Shown piece after piece: positions 13,064-14,094 of a stretch of DNA of 14,094 bases (position 1 is the stretch's first letter; each line of letters opens with the position of its first letter). Both the position numbers and the translations under genes were made by a program. The notes beneath the pieces are model-generated. The model was not told where the DNA came from, made no database searches, and was given only the letters and a program-made list of their open reading frames with translations. Source of the DNA: an uncultured Hippea sp. (GTDB taxonomy: Bacteria > Campylobacterota_A > Desulfurellia > JAADFJ01); assembly GCA_913009315.1 (NCBI GenBank), contig CAJVZA010000055.1:1-14094 (forward strand), given 5' to 3'.

Positions 13064-13388
13064 CTTCGACTATATTTCTAATGAAATCTCTGTCGTCTGT
13101 CTTTAAGAAGCCGTAATATTTATCAACCAAAAAGTTTTTTTCTGCATCTTTATAAAGCTCAAAGGCCTTTTGCTGTATCTGTTTATAGGTAGGCACCTTT
13201 CCCGTTTCCTTGCTCAGGATACCGATAGCTTCAAATATGAATCTCTTCAAATACAGAGGTGTCCTTACTCTTCTTTTTGGACCTCTCCTATTGGGCGCCA
13301 CCTTTATTCTGCTCTTTAATCCCAGCTCTTCTTTTATCTCTGCCACATAAGAAGTTTTAAATGCATTTGCAGATGTAAGCTTTCTCAT
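13038..13388 (-). CDS. Small basic protein, putative antitoxin partner of the PIN protein
   Basis: The 116-residue product is first in the operon, has CAGGAG 6 bases before its ATG, and its stop lies inside the PIN gene. I do not recognise the family, and it shows no clear CopG, AbrB or Phd signature. The N-terminal 45 residues are strongly basic (KSRIKVAPNRRGPKRRVR), which suggests nucleic-acid contact. The rest looks helical (IFEAIGILSKETGKVPTYKQIQQKAFELYK), ending in an acidic FIRNIVEDEKLYYE stretch that could bind a toxin. Position and overlap, not sequence similarity, support the antitoxin idea. Confidence 0.7.
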   Translation of the reverse strand: MRKLTSANAFKTSYVAEIKEELGLKSRIKVAPNRRGPKRRVRTPLYLKRFIFEAIGILSKETGKVPTYKQIQQKAFELYKDAEKNFLVDKYYGFLKTDDRDFIRNIVEDEKLYYES

Positions 13389-13425
13389 CTTGTCTCCTGA
13401 GTAAAACGATCTATCTTATTTCCTA

Positions 13426-13453
13426 ATCTTATTCTAAAAATTGAGACTGTCAA
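13426..13453 (-). promoter_or_regulatory. Predicted promoter of the PIN-NERD operon
   Basis: On the minus strand: a perfect TTGACA (13453-13448), a 16-base spacer and TAAGAT (13431-13426). Transcription would start near 13419, about 30 bases before the ATG at 13388, with a CAGGAG ribosome site in between. Confidence 0.6.
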
Positions 13454-13880
13454 TATTTAGACTGATATTGTTGATCGTCCAAACTTAGCGGCACGGCTTG
13501 TTCGCATTACCGGAGTCGTTTGTTGGGTATGCTTTTGCATTCGCTTGCGCAGCAACCGGTGCTTGTAATTATTATAGATTTTGTCTATTGACAACGATAA
13601 AAACAGGTACAAGGCAGGCTTCAAAGGTGTCGCTAACTCCAGGTTACAGAAAAGCAGGCTATAACCCGTTGATATTGTTGATCAGAAAAGAGGTACCGTG
13701 AGAAACGCAGACTTGATGAATAAAGAATTGCGACCGGATTGCACGCTCGTTTCACTCGCTCGCAATGTTCCATATTAAAGTCAAGCTGTTTTGCAGCAGC
13801 GGGTCAGGACTTTACTCTTTTCAGAAAATATCTCAATACTTCTCAAAAAAAATAACTAAACTCACCATCCACTCCCTTTT
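13454..13880. other. Intergenic, no supported gene
   Basis: No convincing gene. An open frame at 13498-13701 has no ribosome binding site and no recognisable domain. TGATATTGTTGATC occurs twice in direct orientation (13463-13476 and 13670-13683), bracketing about 190 bases that are less AT-rich than the surroundings. GCACGCTCGTTTCACTCGCTCGCAATG near 13740-13767 resembles the dispersed repeat family. Confidence 0.5.
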
Positions 13881-13903
13881 GTTTCCACCTCGTAGGTGGA
13901 AAC
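13881..13903. repeat. Short perfect hairpin
   Basis: GTTTCCACC (13881-13889) pairs perfectly with GGTGGAAAC (13895-13903) around a 5-base loop TCGTA. No U-tract follows. It immediately precedes the dispersed repeat copy B. Confidence 0.75.
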
Positions 13904-13909
13904 AGGAAT

Positions 13910-14037
13910 ATGAGACTGCTTCGGCCTCGCAGTGACGAAAAATAGAGGTCATTGCGAGCGCAGCGAAGCAATCTCAAAAAATGTTGATAATAAAGGGATT
14001 ACCACATACCTTTGGGTGTTCGCGATGACGAAGAGGG
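13910..14037 (+). repeat. Dispersed intergenic repeat, copy B
   Basis: This copy is collinear with 5640-5767 and carries the canonical GGTCATTGCGAGCGCAGCGAAGCAATCTC-type core (about 13951-13976). It ends about five bases before the right adapter, consistent with assembly stopping in multi-copy sequence. Confidence 0.8.
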
Positions 14038-14042
14038 AAACT

Positions 14043-14094
14043 AGATCGGAAGAGCGTCGTGTAGGGAAAGAGTGTAGATCTCGGTGGTCGCCGT
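14043..14094 (-). other. Illumina adapter, reverse orientation (artefact)
   Basis: The sequence from AGATCGGAAGAGCGTCGTG to the end is the exact reverse complement of the Illumina universal (P5/Read 1) adapter. It is not genomic. Together with bases 1-48 it makes the contig look as though it had terminal inverted repeats. Confidence 0.97.

Noticed and set aside
13498-13701. 67-codon open frame on the plus strand
   Set aside because: It lacks a ribosome binding site or recognisable domain and lies in repeat-rich intergenic DNA.
1-14094. Terminal inverted repeats of a linear replicon or transposon
   Set aside because: Both ends are Illumina adapter sequence in opposite orientation.

Overview
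The window is an AT-rich metagenomic contig. Bases 1-48 and 14043-14094 are Illumina adapter sequence in opposite orientations, so only about 49-14042 is biological and both ends are artificial cuts. The gene content suggests an uncultivated Gram-negative bacterium, possibly related to Desulfobacterota or Nitrospirota: a choice-of-anchor-U type surface protein with a GGGGC-helix-basic sorting tail, a surface-adhesin-E-like secreted protein, a Kef-type antiporter, DUF554 and DUF1614 membrane proteins, and dispersed 'tcattgcgagc / caatctc' intergenic repeats. The taxonomy is inference only. No rRNA, tRNA or CRISPR array was seen.

Layout. (1) 50-2050: the 3' end of a surface protein gene, a clear terminator, and two convergent genes for small secreted proteins. 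(2) 2262-3061: a small-protein cluster with a superinfection-immunity-family membrane protein between two copies of a short coiled-coil gene, one of which carries a 1-bp frameshift. (3) 3086-3427: a short gene with a strong ribosome binding site. (4) 3462-5374: a two-gene module (a 522-residue P-loop-like protein and a cysteine-poor glutaredoxin-like protein) bounded by ~25-bp inverted repeats whose outer ends match integron attC core boxes, with a large hairpin beside one of them. (5) 5375-6055: no gene, only repeats and a long GC-rich palindrome. (6) 6056-10259: ordinary membrane-protein genes. An EamA transporter and a Kef/TrkA antiporter form one operon, divergent from DUF554 and DUF1614 genes that appear to be leaderless and share a promoter layout.

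(7) 10106-13453: the most interesting block, a tightly packed minus-strand operon behind a TTGACA promoter. In order: a small basic protein, a PIN-domain nuclease, an unknown protein whose reading frame carries a TAA at codon 16, a MucR/Ros-like zinc-finger protein flanked by helix-turn-helix segments, and a membrane-anchored NERD nuclease with a zinc ribbon. The first four overlap at their start/stop codons. Two nuclease folds plus a DNA-binding protein suggest a toxin-antitoxin or defence-like module, although no function can be proven here. A 49-bp palindromic miniature element with a 5-bp target duplication sits in the 3' part of the NERD gene and adds 18 codons in frame; the reading frame then runs on antisense through the end of the DUF1614 gene. 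(8) 13454-14042: no convincing gene, with repeats that probably caused the contig to end.
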